From: 9FT-COMBO-48-23 sp964400675
GTDB lineage: Bacteria; Chloroflexota; Dehalococcoidia; GIF9; UBA5629
Direction of reading: 5' to 3'
Assembly: GCA_964400675.1 (NCBI GenBank)
Contig: CAYNVO010000003.1
Coordinates: 186,001-250,000, forward strand
Length of the DNA: 64,000 bases
Shown: positions 24,197 to 32,429 of the stretch, one piece after another
How the letters are laid out: each line of letters starts with the position of its first letter
Position numbering within the stretch: the stretch's first letter is position 1
Notes under the pieces: model-generated
Told to the model about the DNA's origin: nothing
Seen by the model: only the letters and a program-made list of their open reading frames with translations
Database searches by the model: none
Translations under genes and position numbers: made by a program

Positions 24197-26923
24197 ATGG
24201 AAACAAACAAGAACTGGCATAATTTAGAGATATCAGAAGTCTTAGCTTCTTTGAGCTCGGACCGCAATGGCCTGAGTAATGAAGAAGCCCAGCTCCGCCT
24301 GGCTCAATGTGGTCCCAATGAGCTAACCGAGAAAGATAAAACCTCAGCATGGAAAATCCTCCTTGAACAGTTTAAGAACTTCCTCATTATCATCCTTCTT
24401 GTTGCCGTAGCACTGTCAGCAGTTATGGGTGAGGTGGCTGATGCCATTGTCATCTTCGTCATCGTCCTCTTCGCTGCTGGATTGGGCTTTATTCAGGAAT
24501 ACAGAGCAGAACGAGCCATGGAAGCACTGAAAAGAATGGCGGCACCTACTACATCAGTCTTGAGAGACAAGAAAGAAATCGAAATCCCCGCATGCGATTT
24601 AGTGCCCGGAGATATAGTTATTCTCAAAACCGGCGACCGTATACCAGCAGATGCACGCCTCATTGAAGCAGTCAATCTAAAGATAGACGAAGCCTCACTA
24701 ACCGGCGAATCGGTTCCATTGGAAAAAACAAATACGGCTCTAAAAGGAGAAATCAGCATCGGCGACAGGAGGAACATGGTTTTCACCGGAACGGCGGCTG
24801 TTTATGGCAGGGGCACAGCAGTTGTCACCGCTACCGGTATGACAACTGAGTTTGGCAAGATAGCTACCATGTTACAAGAGGTCAAGAAGGAACAAACTCC
24901 GCTCCAGATTAACCTCGACCAGTTGGGTAAGTGGATCGGCATCGGCGCGCTAGCCCTGTGCTTTATTCTAGCCGGAATTGGAGTTTGGAGAGGACATGAG
25001 ATTTTGGAAATGCTCATCTGGGGGGTGAGCTTGGCGGTGGCGGCTGTTCCTGAAGCCTTACCTGCTGTGGTCACCATCTCGCTAGCTCTTGGCGTGCAAA
25101 AGATGGTACGACGCCATGGACTCATTAGAAAACTTCCGGCAGTCGAGACACTTGGTTGCACCACCTATATTTGTTCAGACAAGACCGGCACGCTCACCCA
25201 GGACCAGATGACGATACGACGCATCTATGTGGAGGACAGGCTGATTGATGTCACTGGAGTCGGCTATGAACCGAAAGGCGAGTTTCATTTTGGAGGAAAA
25301 GTTCTGGATGCTGAAAAAGACACTGCCTTACAAAGGCTGCTCCAGATAGGCAGCCTGTGCAATGATACCTCTCTTGTCTATGTTGATGATGCTTGGAAGA
25401 TCAAAGGCGATCCTACGGAAGGCTCTTTGATAGTAACGGCAGCTAAAGCCGACTTATGGCAAGAGAAACTTCAGAGTCAATTTCCTCGCATACATGAAAT
25501 TCCTTTTTCCTCCGAGACGAAAAGAATGACCACTATGCATCAAACGCCACAAGGTAAGATTGCCTACTCCAAAGGGGCACCTGAGGTAATCCTAAATTCT
25601 TGTAGTTACATATACCAGAATGGGCAAGAAATTGAATTGACCGACGGGAACAAGAGCAATATTGTATCTATCGCTCAAGAAATGGCTGGCGATGCTCTTC
25701 GGGTATTAGGTCTGGCATACAGACGCCTTCCTGATACCGTTAATCTAACTGAGGCAATAGAAAGAGATATGGTTTTTGCCGGACTCGTCGGTATGATCGA
25801 CCCACCTCGTGAAGAAGTTAAGGCAGCAGTAAAACTTTGCGACCAGGCCGGAATCAAGTCAGTAATGATAACCGGTGACCATAAGTTAACTGCGGTTGCT
25901 ATCGCTAAAGAGTTAGGCCTACTCAAAGAAGGTGTTGCTCTAACCGGTGCTGAAATCGACAACATGAGTGACGAGGCATTTGAAGCTTGGGTAGAGAAAA
26001 TAGAAGTCTATGCGCGTGTTTCTCCAGCTCATAAACTCCGTGTGGTGGAGGCTTTAACCAAGAGAGGGCATGTGGTAGCTATGACAGGTGATGGGGTGAA
26101 CGACGCTCCTGCACTCAAGAAAGCTGACATCGGTATAGCTATGGGTATAACCGGTACCGATGTCACCAAAGAAGCGGCTGATATGGTGCTGACTGACGAC
26201 AATTTCGCCTCAATTGTAGCCGCTGTAGAGGAAGGAAGAGGCATCTTCAATAACATCAAAAAATATCTGGTCTATCTGCTCTCCTGCAATTTGGGTGAAA
26301 TATTGCTTATGGCGATTGTTATTCTTTTCGGTCCACTTTTTGGCTTACCTGCGGGGACTATACCCCTTATTGCTATTCAACTCTTGTATGTCAACCTGGC
26401 AACTGATGGCTTGCCAGCTATAGCCTTGTCCGTTGACCCGCCTGACCTTGATATAATGAGTCAAAAGCCACGTCCCAGGAGCCAGACTATTTTTACAACA
26501 CCCGTCCTGAGATATCTGGCTGGCGCTGGAATTTGGACAGCCCTAGTGACATTGGCGGTATTCCTCTGGGCAGTAAATTCGGGCAAGGACCCGCTCGAAG
26601 CTCAAGGCGTCTGTTTTCTTACCCTGATATTAATTGAGTTCTTCAATGCCTTTAACTGCCGCTCTTTAGAGTACTCCCTTTTTAAAATTGGCCCTTTCAG
26701 TAACAGATGGCTTATCTGGGCGATACTGGCCACCATGGCTATGACCGTCCCGATATTTTATGTGCCTTACCTAGAAGAAATATTTCATGTACATGCCTTA
26801 ACCCTCACAGACTGGCTGGTCGCTATATTCTCAGCCTCGACAATATTTATTGCCGCCGAGATCTACAAACTTATCAGTTCACCACTGAAACCCAAAGACT
26901 TGGTCACAGTATCTGATGACTAA
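24197..26923 (+). CDS. P-type cation-transporting ATPase, calcium type (P2)
   Basis: A 908-residue P2-type ATPase exporting a divalent cation, probably Ca2+. An N-terminal cation-ATPase domain (LSNEEAQLRLAQCGPNEL) and two transmembrane helices precede the actuator domain with SLTGES near residue 170. The phosphorylation site is DKTGTLT with Asp328; KGAPE lies in the nucleotide domain, and the hinge GDGVNDAPAL follows near residue 632. Six C-terminal helices follow. Helix 4 PEALP and helix 6 NLATDG are ion-site motifs shared with PMCA/SPCA-like pumps, which supports Ca2+ (or Mn2+) over Na+/K+. It is preceded by a 249-bp gap with no gene and stands alone or with the CBS/antiporter pair behind it. 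Confidence 0.93.
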   Translation: METNKNWHNLEISEVLASLSSDRNGLSNEEAQLRLAQCGPNELTEKDKTSAWKILLEQFKNFLIIILLVAVALSAVMGEVADAIVIFVIVLFAAGLGFIQEYRAERAMEALKRMAAPTTSVLRDKKEIEIPACDLVPGDIVILKTGDRIPADARLIEAVNLKIDEASLTGESVPLEKTNTALKGEISIGDRRNMVFTGTAAVYGRGTAVVTATGMTTEFGKIATMLQEVKKEQTPLQINLDQLGKWIGIGALALCFILAGIGVWRGHEILEMLIWGVSLAVAAVPEALPAVVTISLALGVQKMVRRHGLIRKLPAVETLGCTTYICSDKTGTLTQDQMTIRRIYVEDRLIDVTGVGYEPKGEFHFGGKVLDAEKDTALQRLLQIGSLCNDTSLVYVDDAWKIKGDPTEGSLIVTAAKADLWQEKLQSQFPRIHEIPFSSETKRMTTMHQTPQGKIAYSKGAPEVILNSCSYIYQNGQEIELTDGNKSNIVSIAQEMAGDALRVLGLAYRRLPDTVNLTEAIERDMVFAGLVGMIDPPREEVKAAVKLCDQAGIKSVMITGDHKLTAVAIAKELGLLKEGVALTGAEIDNMSDEAFEAWVEKIEVYARVSPAHKLRVVEALTKRGHVVAMTGDGVNDAPALKKADIGIAMGITGTDVTKEAADMVLTDDNFASIVAAVEEGRGIFNNIKKYLVYLLSCNLGEILLMAIVILFGPLFGLPAGTIPLIAIQLLYVNLATDGLPAIALSVDPPDLDIMSQKPRPRSQTIFTTPVLRYLAGAGIWTALVTLAVFLWAVNSGKDPLEAQGVCFLTLILIEFFNAFNCRSLEYSLFKIGPFSNRWLIWAILATMAMTVPIFYVPYLEEIFHVHALTLTDWLVAIFSASTIFIAAEIYKLISSPLKPKDLVTVSDD

Positions 26924-27063
26924 CCAGCAATCATAGAACCGTAAACTGAAAGATGCCTCGTAATACACCGAATACAGTGATGAGTCGGCGCTGAGTACAA
27001 TCATGACATCAAATCTGTTAAACTTTACTCGATTTACACCATCTTCGAGTTTTGGAGGTAGTT

Positions 27064-27504
27064 ATGAAAAAGCCGGTAGGAGAATTAATGACAACTGAAT
27101 GCAACACTGTGCCTGAAAACGCACCAATATACGAAGCAGTTAAGAAGATAGCCACCAGGACGAGAGGCAAAATCGCCTGCGTCGTAGACAAAGAAGGCAA
27201 ACTTAAAGGTGTGCTTACTCCCAGGGATATCCTGGAAGCACTTGAGGTACGGAAATTTGGAGGTGTCAGAGGACGGTTTTTTGCTGGCCCCGAAATCTTA
27301 CATTTTCTCACCTCAAAGTATGCAAAAGACATAATGAGCGCCCCAATAAGCGTTTATGTTAACAATGGTGTCGAAGATGCTATAAATACTATGCTCGACC
27401 ACAATTTCTATGAACTGCCTGTGGTGGATAAGGATATGAAGGTTATAGGTGAAATAAGTTATTTCGATATACTACTCAATTCGCTGGAGAATCAGAAAAC
27501 CTGA
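27064..27504 (+). CDS. CBS-domain protein
   Basis: A 146-residue protein made of two CBS motifs (residues about 5-60 and 85-143) with the typical V.ENAPIYEAVKKIA...GKIACVVDKEGKLKGVLTPRDIL layout. A Bateman pair binds adenine nucleotides and usually regulates a partner. The start is ATG 27064 behind GGAGG (27054-27058), rather than an earlier TTG that overlaps that site. Its stop shares one base with the ATG of the antiporter gene (TGATG), so the two are translationally coupled. A regulatory role on that antiporter is a strong inference. Confidence 0.9.
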   Translation: MKKPVGELMTTECNTVPENAPIYEAVKKIATRTRGKIACVVDKEGKLKGVLTPRDILEALEVRKFGGVRGRFFAGPEILHFLTSKYAKDIMSAPISVYVNNGVEDAINTMLDHNFYELPVVDKDMKVIGEISYFDILLNSLENQKT

Positions 27505-28799
27505 TGGAAATCGGCATATATTTTAAGTTCCTGCTCACCTTTGGCTTAATTCTGCTGGCAGCCAGAGTGGGTGGCGAGTTATTCGAGCGCTACTTAAAGC
27601 AACCACCAGTTTTAGGCGAGCTGGTTGCAGGGATTATTATTTCACCGTTTGCCTTAGGTGGACTTATAAACGACCCGATCATTCTGCATTTTGCCACTAT
27701 TCAGGGTGCTTTCGGGCTCCACGAGTTCAACGTGATGGAGGTTATTTCAGAAATAGCGGTAGTTACATTGCTCTTCGTTGCCGGGATTGAAACTGATGTC
27801 GGAGCTTTTTTAAGACAAGGAATAACCGGCGCTCTGGTAGCTGTCGGTGGTGTTATTTTTCCATTTACTTTTGGCTATTTTATCACCATGTGGCTGGCCC
27901 CTGAAGCAGGAATAGCTGGCTGGCTTTTCATTGGAGCAGCATTAACAGCTACCAGCATTGGAGTCACAATAAGGATACTAATGGAGATGGGCAAGCTCCA
28001 GACACAAGCGGGAACAACCATACTGGTTGGAGCCGTGATCGACGATATAATAGGCATAGTTATTCTGTCGATTGTTATTGGAATAAGCTCCGCAGTAAAG
28101 GCTGGCGGTGAGATAAACATGATTCATGTCAGCTTAGATGCCCTTAAAATCCTTGCCATTGGCCTTGCCGTTTGGTTTGCTTTGTTAATCATCGGTGTAA
28201 AACTCCACAAATATATATCACGTTTCTTTCTCAATCCTTTCAAGAGATCGGGTACAACACCTATTTTTGCGCTTATAATGGGGTTTATAATAGCGTATCT
28301 GGTTACGCTGGTTGGACTGCACCCTGTGGTCGGTGCCTATGTAGCCGGACTTATGTTCGCTGCCACCGATGAGAGAGAGGATATCCTGGACAAAACAAGG
28401 CCGATAATGCTGTTTCTTGCTCCATTCTTCTTCTGCTATTTGGGCATGCAAGTGGACATGCGACTATTATGGGGTGGAGCCATAATAGCAGTCGTTTTGA
28501 CAATAGCTGCTGTACTTGGTAAAATTTCTGGTTGCTATATCCCAGCCCGCTTTGCAGGCAAGATGAACCATACCGAAAGCATGATAGTCGGCATAGGTAT
28601 GGTACCGAGAGGTGAGGTAGGCCTGATTATAGCCGGGGCTGGACTTCTGGCAGGAGCCATAGGCCGAGATTTATTCGGTGCAGCAATTGCAGTCAGTGTG
28701 ATAACAACCCTTATAACGCCAGCGATGCTAAAACCACTTTTTAAAGTGAATTCTGAACCGGCCAAAGGCGAAAGTAAACCTTTTCAGCAAGAGGAGTAG
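27504..28799 (+). CDS. Monovalent cation:proton antiporter, CPA2 (Kef/NapA) type
   Basis: A 431-residue membrane protein of 12-13 hydrophobic segments with the Na_H_exchanger fold. Visible motifs are LGELVAGIIISPFALGG near residue 36, LLFVAGIETD near 90 and the ion-site region GAVIDDIIGIVIL around residue 175, with two adjacent Asp typical of electrogenic NapA/NhaA-like exchangers. GMVPRGEVGLIIAGAG lies near residue 370. There is no C-terminal TrkA-N domain; regulation may be supplied instead by the coupled CBS protein. Together with the Ca2+-type ATPase upstream it forms an ion-homeostasis block. Confidence 0.92.
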   Translation: MEIGIYFKFLLTFGLILLAARVGGELFERYLKQPPVLGELVAGIIISPFALGGLINDPIILHFATIQGAFGLHEFNVMEVISEIAVVTLLFVAGIETDVGAFLRQGITGALVAVGGVIFPFTFGYFITMWLAPEAGIAGWLFIGAALTATSIGVTIRILMEMGKLQTQAGTTILVGAVIDDIIGIVILSIVIGISSAVKAGGEINMIHVSLDALKILAIGLAVWFALLIIGVKLHKYISRFFLNPFKRSGTTPIFALIMGFIIAYLVTLVGLHPVVGAYVAGLMFAATDEREDILDKTRPIMLFLAPFFFCYLGMQVDMRLLWGGAIIAVVLTIAAVLGKISGCYIPARFAGKMNHTESMIVGIGMVPRGEVGLIIAGAGLLAGAIGRDLFGAAIAVSVITTLITPAMLKPLFKVNSEPAKGESKPFQQEE

Positions 28800-28884
28800 G
28801 CATTTCTAGCGTTAACTTTAGAGGAGTAAACACCTAAGCTGTACAGGGTTGCCAAATAAGACAACAGTGTCTAAAATAACCAAA

Positions 28885-28956
28885 GCCCCTGTAGCTCAGG
28901 GGATAGAGCACCGGCCTCCGGAGCCGGGCGCGAGGGTTCAAGTCCCTCCAGGGGCG
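28885..28956 (+). tRNA. tRNA-Arg (CCG)
   Basis: Acceptor GCCCCTG pairs with CAGGGGC, the anticodon stem is CCGGC/GCCGG with loop CTCCGGA (anticodon CCG), the T arm is GAGGG-TTCAAGT-CCCTC, the discriminator is G, and CCA is not encoded. It lies 26 bases before the oxidoreductase operon. Confidence 0.95.
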
Positions 28957-28981
28957 CTTTGTTTTAAGGAAATTAACTAGA

Positions 28982-29869
28982 TTGAAAGAAAAAGATAAGA
29001 TAACCGAGATCCGCTGGCATGGGAGAGGTGGTCAGGGGGCAGTAACATCAGCTGAACTACTGGCACTGGCAGCTATAGAAGAAGGTAAATTTGCACAGGC
29101 CTTTCCCAGCTTCGGTCCGGAGAGAAGGGGTGCACCGGTGCTGGTTTTTAATCGCGTTAGCGATGCCACACCCATTCGAGCCAGAGTTTCGGTAACAAAT
29201 CCCGACATCGTGGTAATCTTGGATCCGGGCTTAATTTACATCACAGATGTCACTGCGGGACTAAAGGAAGGCGGCGTTATAGTAATCAATACCACCAAAA
29301 CTATGGTTGACATAAAGTCAGAATTGAGCGGCCCGTGGAAACTGGCTGTGGTTAATGCAACTTCTATTGCTAGAGAGGCAATTGGCGTTCCAATCGTCAA
29401 CACTACAATGCTCGGTGCTTTGATAAAGGCTGCAAATATAGTAGAGCTAGAATCGCTAACAGAGCCACTCAAAGAGCGCTTCGGCGCTAGAGCCAAGGGT
29501 AATATGGATGCTTGTAGCAAAGCCTATGAAGAAACTGAAATAGCTGAACTTAGCAGCGTGGTTAAAAAGCCAAGCAAAAAGTTCGAAGCGGAAACGTTTC
29601 CATCCTGGCGGGAATTGCTACCCGGCTGTATTATCACTGAAGCGGGTAATGCTAAGCAGTATCGCACTGGGGATTGGAAATCAGAGCGTCCAGTATGGGA
29701 CCATAAGAAATGCATAAAATGTGGAATTTGCTATCTTTTCTGCCCCGAAGGATGCATCGGACAAAATGAGGATGGCTACTTCGAAGCCAATTTGTACTAT
29801 TGCAAAGGATGTGGCATTTGTGCCCGCGAGTGCTGGACAGAGGCTATAAAGATGGTAGAGGAAGAATAA
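28982..29869 (+). CDS. 2-oxoacid:ferredoxin oxidoreductase, fused gamma and delta subunits
   Basis: A 295-residue fusion. Residues 1-190 are the gamma subunit (HGRGGQGAVTSAELLALAA; PSFGPERRGAPVLVF). Residues about 230-295 are the delta ferredoxin with two [4Fe-4S] motifs, CIKCGICYLFCPEGC and CKGCGICARECWTEA. In pyruvate:ferredoxin oxidoreductases gamma and delta are often separate or fused as here. The start is TTG 28982; an AAGGAA stretch lies about 12 bases upstream, so the start is only moderately supported. The alpha and beta subunits follow immediately, making a complete enzyme that decarboxylates a 2-oxoacid, most likely pyruvate, to acyl-CoA and reduced ferredoxin. Confidence 0.93.
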   Translation: MKEKDKITEIRWHGRGGQGAVTSAELLALAAIEEGKFAQAFPSFGPERRGAPVLVFNRVSDATPIRARVSVTNPDIVVILDPGLIYITDVTAGLKEGGVIVINTTKTMVDIKSELSGPWKLAVVNATSIAREAIGVPIVNTTMLGALIKAANIVELESLTEPLKERFGARAKGNMDACSKAYEETEIAELSSVVKKPSKKFEAETFPSWRELLPGCIITEAGNAKQYRTGDWKSERPVWDHKKCIKCGICYLFCPEGCIGQNEDGYFEANLYYCKGCGICARECWTEAIKMVEEE

Positions 29870-29872
29870 AAA

Positions 29873-31048
29873 ATGGCAACAAAGCGAGTAGGCATGGAAG
29901 GCTCATTCGCCATAGCCGAGGCTATCAAGCTAGCCCGTGTCGAAGCAATAGCTGCCTATCCCATTACACCTCAGACTCACATTGTGGAGCGACTAGCTGA
30001 GTTTGTAGCTAACGGTGAGCTAGATGCCGAATATATACCAGTGGAATCAGAACATTCAGCGATGAGCGCCTGCTTAGGGACTTCGGCTGTAGGTGCCAGA
30101 ACTTTTACTGCTACCGCCAGCCAGGGGCTGGAGCTTATGCATGAGGTCCTATATGTGGCATCAGGACTCAGATTGCCAATAGTTATGACAGTAGCCAACA
30201 GAGCACTTTCAGCGCCATTGAGCATCTGGACAGACCATTCTGATATAATGGCGGCCCGTGATTGCGGTTGGATTCAGATCTTTGCAGAAAATGCTCAACA
30301 AGCCTTTGATTTGATGTTATGTGCCTTCCGTATCGCTGAAGACCCAGCTGTCTTACTACCTACAATGGTTAACATTGATGGATTTTACATTTCACACACA
30401 ATCGAACCCGTAGAAATTTTAGGGCAATCAGTAATAGACAAATTCCTTCCCGAATACCATTATCCTTATCCTCTTGATCCGGATAGGCCGGTGACCATGG
30501 GCGCATTTGGTCCTCCATTCATTTACACTGAGACCAAGAAAGCACACGAGGTCGTATTAAGAGACTCTAAGAAAGTAATTACCAAAGTGTGGCAAGAGTT
30601 TGGAAAGCTCTCGGGGCGTAATTACGCACCAGTAGAGAATTACAAAACAGAAAATGCTGATGTTCTGCTGCTATGTATGGGGAGTTTCAGCGAAACAGCT
30701 ATGATGGCTATTGATAAGATGCAAGCTGAAGAGGAAAAGGTAGGACTAATAAGATTGCGCCTGTGGCGACCATTTCCCACTGAAGAGCTTCGCCAGGCTG
30801 TAAGCAAAGCTCAAGTGCTTATCATCTTTGACCGAGCCCTTTCTCTTGGAGGTGCACCGCCGGTCTGCTCCGAGATACAAGCAGCACTTTACCCGCTAAA
30901 AACCAGGCCGAAGATTATAAGTTTTGTAGGCAGTCTCGGCGGAAGAGAGGTCTCCGCTAAAGGCTTTGAAGACTTGATTCGCCATGGGGTAGATAAAGCG
31001 AAGCGAGGCGAGCTTGATGAATTCGAGATGATAGGAGTAAGAGGGTAG
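29873..31048 (+). CDS. porA: 2-oxoacid:ferredoxin oxidoreductase alpha subunit
   Basis: A 391-residue alpha subunit. The N-terminal PYR-type thiamine-fold region contains EAIAAYPITPQTHIVE near residue 24 and the ESEHSAMSACLGTSAVGARTFTATASQGLELM core that contacts the cofactor and CoA. A transketolase-C-like domain is at the C-terminus. The protein is in frame four bases after the gamma/delta gene and its stop overlaps the beta gene by one base. Pyruvate is the probable substrate by similarity in layout to archaeal-type four-subunit enzymes, but 2-ketoglutarate or 2-ketoisovalerate cannot be excluded from sequence alone. Confidence 0.92.
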   Translation: MATKRVGMEGSFAIAEAIKLARVEAIAAYPITPQTHIVERLAEFVANGELDAEYIPVESEHSAMSACLGTSAVGARTFTATASQGLELMHEVLYVASGLRLPIVMTVANRALSAPLSIWTDHSDIMAARDCGWIQIFAENAQQAFDLMLCAFRIAEDPAVLLPTMVNIDGFYISHTIEPVEILGQSVIDKFLPEYHYPYPLDPDRPVTMGAFGPPFIYTETKKAHEVVLRDSKKVITKVWQEFGKLSGRNYAPVENYKTENADVLLLCMGSFSETAMMAIDKMQAEEEKVGLIRLRLWRPFPTEELRQAVSKAQVLIIFDRALSLGGAPPVCSEIQAALYPLKTRPKIISFVGSLGGREVSAKGFEDLIRHGVDKAKRGELDEFEMIGVRG

Positions 31049-31977
31049 TGGAAAGCCTAGCCATATATGTCCCACGATTAGTAACGACCAAGGAATATTT
31101 CGCTCCGGGGCATCGTGCCTGCATGGGCTGTGGCGAAGCCTTAGCTGTAAGGCTTGTGTGTAAGGCTCTGGGTAGAAATATAATCATTGCCAATGCCACC
31201 GGCTGCATGGAAATCGTTTCCTCACCACTTCCCTCCACTTCATGGGAAGTTCCCTGGATCCACACTCTATTTGAGAATACCGCAGCAGTGGCTTCTGGAA
31301 TAGAAGCCGGAATAAAAGTCCTGAGCCGCAAAGGTAAATATACCAAGAAAACTAAAGTGGTAGCTATGGGCGGTGATGGCGGCACTGCGGATATCGGCTT
31401 TCAAGCTCTATCCGGTGCCCTTGAGAGAGGCCATGACTTTATTTATGTCTGTTTTGATAACGAGGCATACATGAATACCGGCATTCAGCGCTCCAGTTCG
31501 ACTCCATTTGGTGCCTCTACCACGACCTCGCCCGCAGGCAAGGTTAGCATTGGGCAGACCACATGGAAGAAAAACCTGCCAGCTATCGCTGTAGCTCATG
31601 ATATACCTTATGTAGCTACAGCGTGCCATAGTTATCCTTTTGACCTTATGAACAAAATTAGTAAAGCTGTGGAGGTAAAAGGACCATCTTATATTCACAT
31701 ACTGTCGGTTTGTCCTACAGGTTGGCGACTACCCTCCGATTTAACTATCAGGGCAGGGCGACTAGCTGTTGAGACAGGCATTTTCCCTCTCTATGAGGTG
31801 GAGAAGGACCGATATACCCTGAATTTAGACTTCCCACAGCTGCGTCCTGTAGAGGATTATTTCAAACTGCAAGGAAGATTCAGGCATCTTTCAAAAGAGA
31901 CAATATCGCAAATCCAAGAAAGGGTAGCCGCTAAATATGCCAAACTTAAAGAGCGAGTTGCCAAGAACGATTATTAA
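31048..31977 (+). CDS. porB: 2-oxoacid:ferredoxin oxidoreductase beta subunit
   Basis: A 309-residue thiamine-diphosphate-binding beta subunit. The cluster-ligating Cys pair is in HRACMGCGEALAVRL near residue 25. The TPP motif begins at GGDGGTADIGFQALSGALERG near residue 110 and ends with DNEAYMNTG about 30 residues later. The GTG start at 31048 shares its first base with the TAG of the alpha gene. The C-terminal tail (RPVEDYFKLQGRFRHL) is typical of PorB-type proteins. With the preceding two genes it makes a complete oxidoreductase. Confidence 0.92.
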   Translation: MESLAIYVPRLVTTKEYFAPGHRACMGCGEALAVRLVCKALGRNIIIANATGCMEIVSSPLPSTSWEVPWIHTLFENTAAVASGIEAGIKVLSRKGKYTKKTKVVAMGGDGGTADIGFQALSGALERGHDFIYVCFDNEAYMNTGIQRSSSTPFGASTTTSPAGKVSIGQTTWKKNLPAIAVAHDIPYVATACHSYPFDLMNKISKAVEVKGPSYIHILSVCPTGWRLPSDLTIRAGRLAVETGIFPLYEVEKDRYTLNLDFPQLRPVEDYFKLQGRFRHLSKETISQIQERVAAKYAKLKERVAKNDY

Positions 31978-31979
31978 CA

Positions 31980-32429
31980 ATGAATGAAAAAATTAACGCT
32001 ATTATAAATAAATACAATGGAGATAAAGGCCAACTGGTTTCCATACTTCAGGATATCCAGACTGAATACTATTATCTCCCCAAAGAAGCTCTTATTCAGG
32101 TAAGTGAAACCATGGGCATACCTGCAAGCCGAATATACGGCGTAGCTACTTTTTTCAGAGCTTTCAGTCTCGAACCCAGAGGTAAACATCTAATTAATGT
32201 TTGTTTGGGCACTGCCTGTCACGTCAGAGGTGCCTCCAGAATACTAGAGGAAATTGAGCGAAATTTAGCTATCAAGCGAGGCGAAACTACCAAAGACCAC
32301 AAATTCACATTAGCGACAGTCAACTGCATGGGGTGTTGTGCCGTAGGACCAGCCGTGAAGATCGACGATGAATATTTCGGACATATGAGTACAGGCAAAG
32401 TAGACAATGTGCTAACCAAATTTGAGTGA
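31980..32429 (+). CDS. NuoE/HoxE-like [2Fe-2S] subunit
   Basis: A 149-residue thioredoxin-like ferredoxin. An N-terminal helical bundle with QTEYYYLPKEALIQVS leads to GVATFFRAFSLEPRGKH. The four cluster ligands are CLGTAC near residue 80 and CMGCC near residue 120. It is the homologue of the 24-kDa subunit of complex I and of HoxE/HndA-type subunits of NAD-reducing hydrogenases. It begins two bases after the porB stop and overlaps the NuoF-like gene by four bases, so it belongs to the oxidoreductase operon. Confidence 0.92.
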   Translation: MNEKINAIINKYNGDKGQLVSILQDIQTEYYYLPKEALIQVSETMGIPASRIYGVATFFRAFSLEPRGKHLINVCLGTACHVRGASRILEEIERNLAIKRGETTKDHKFTLATVNCMGCCAVGPAVKIDDEYFGHMSTGKVDNVLTKFE

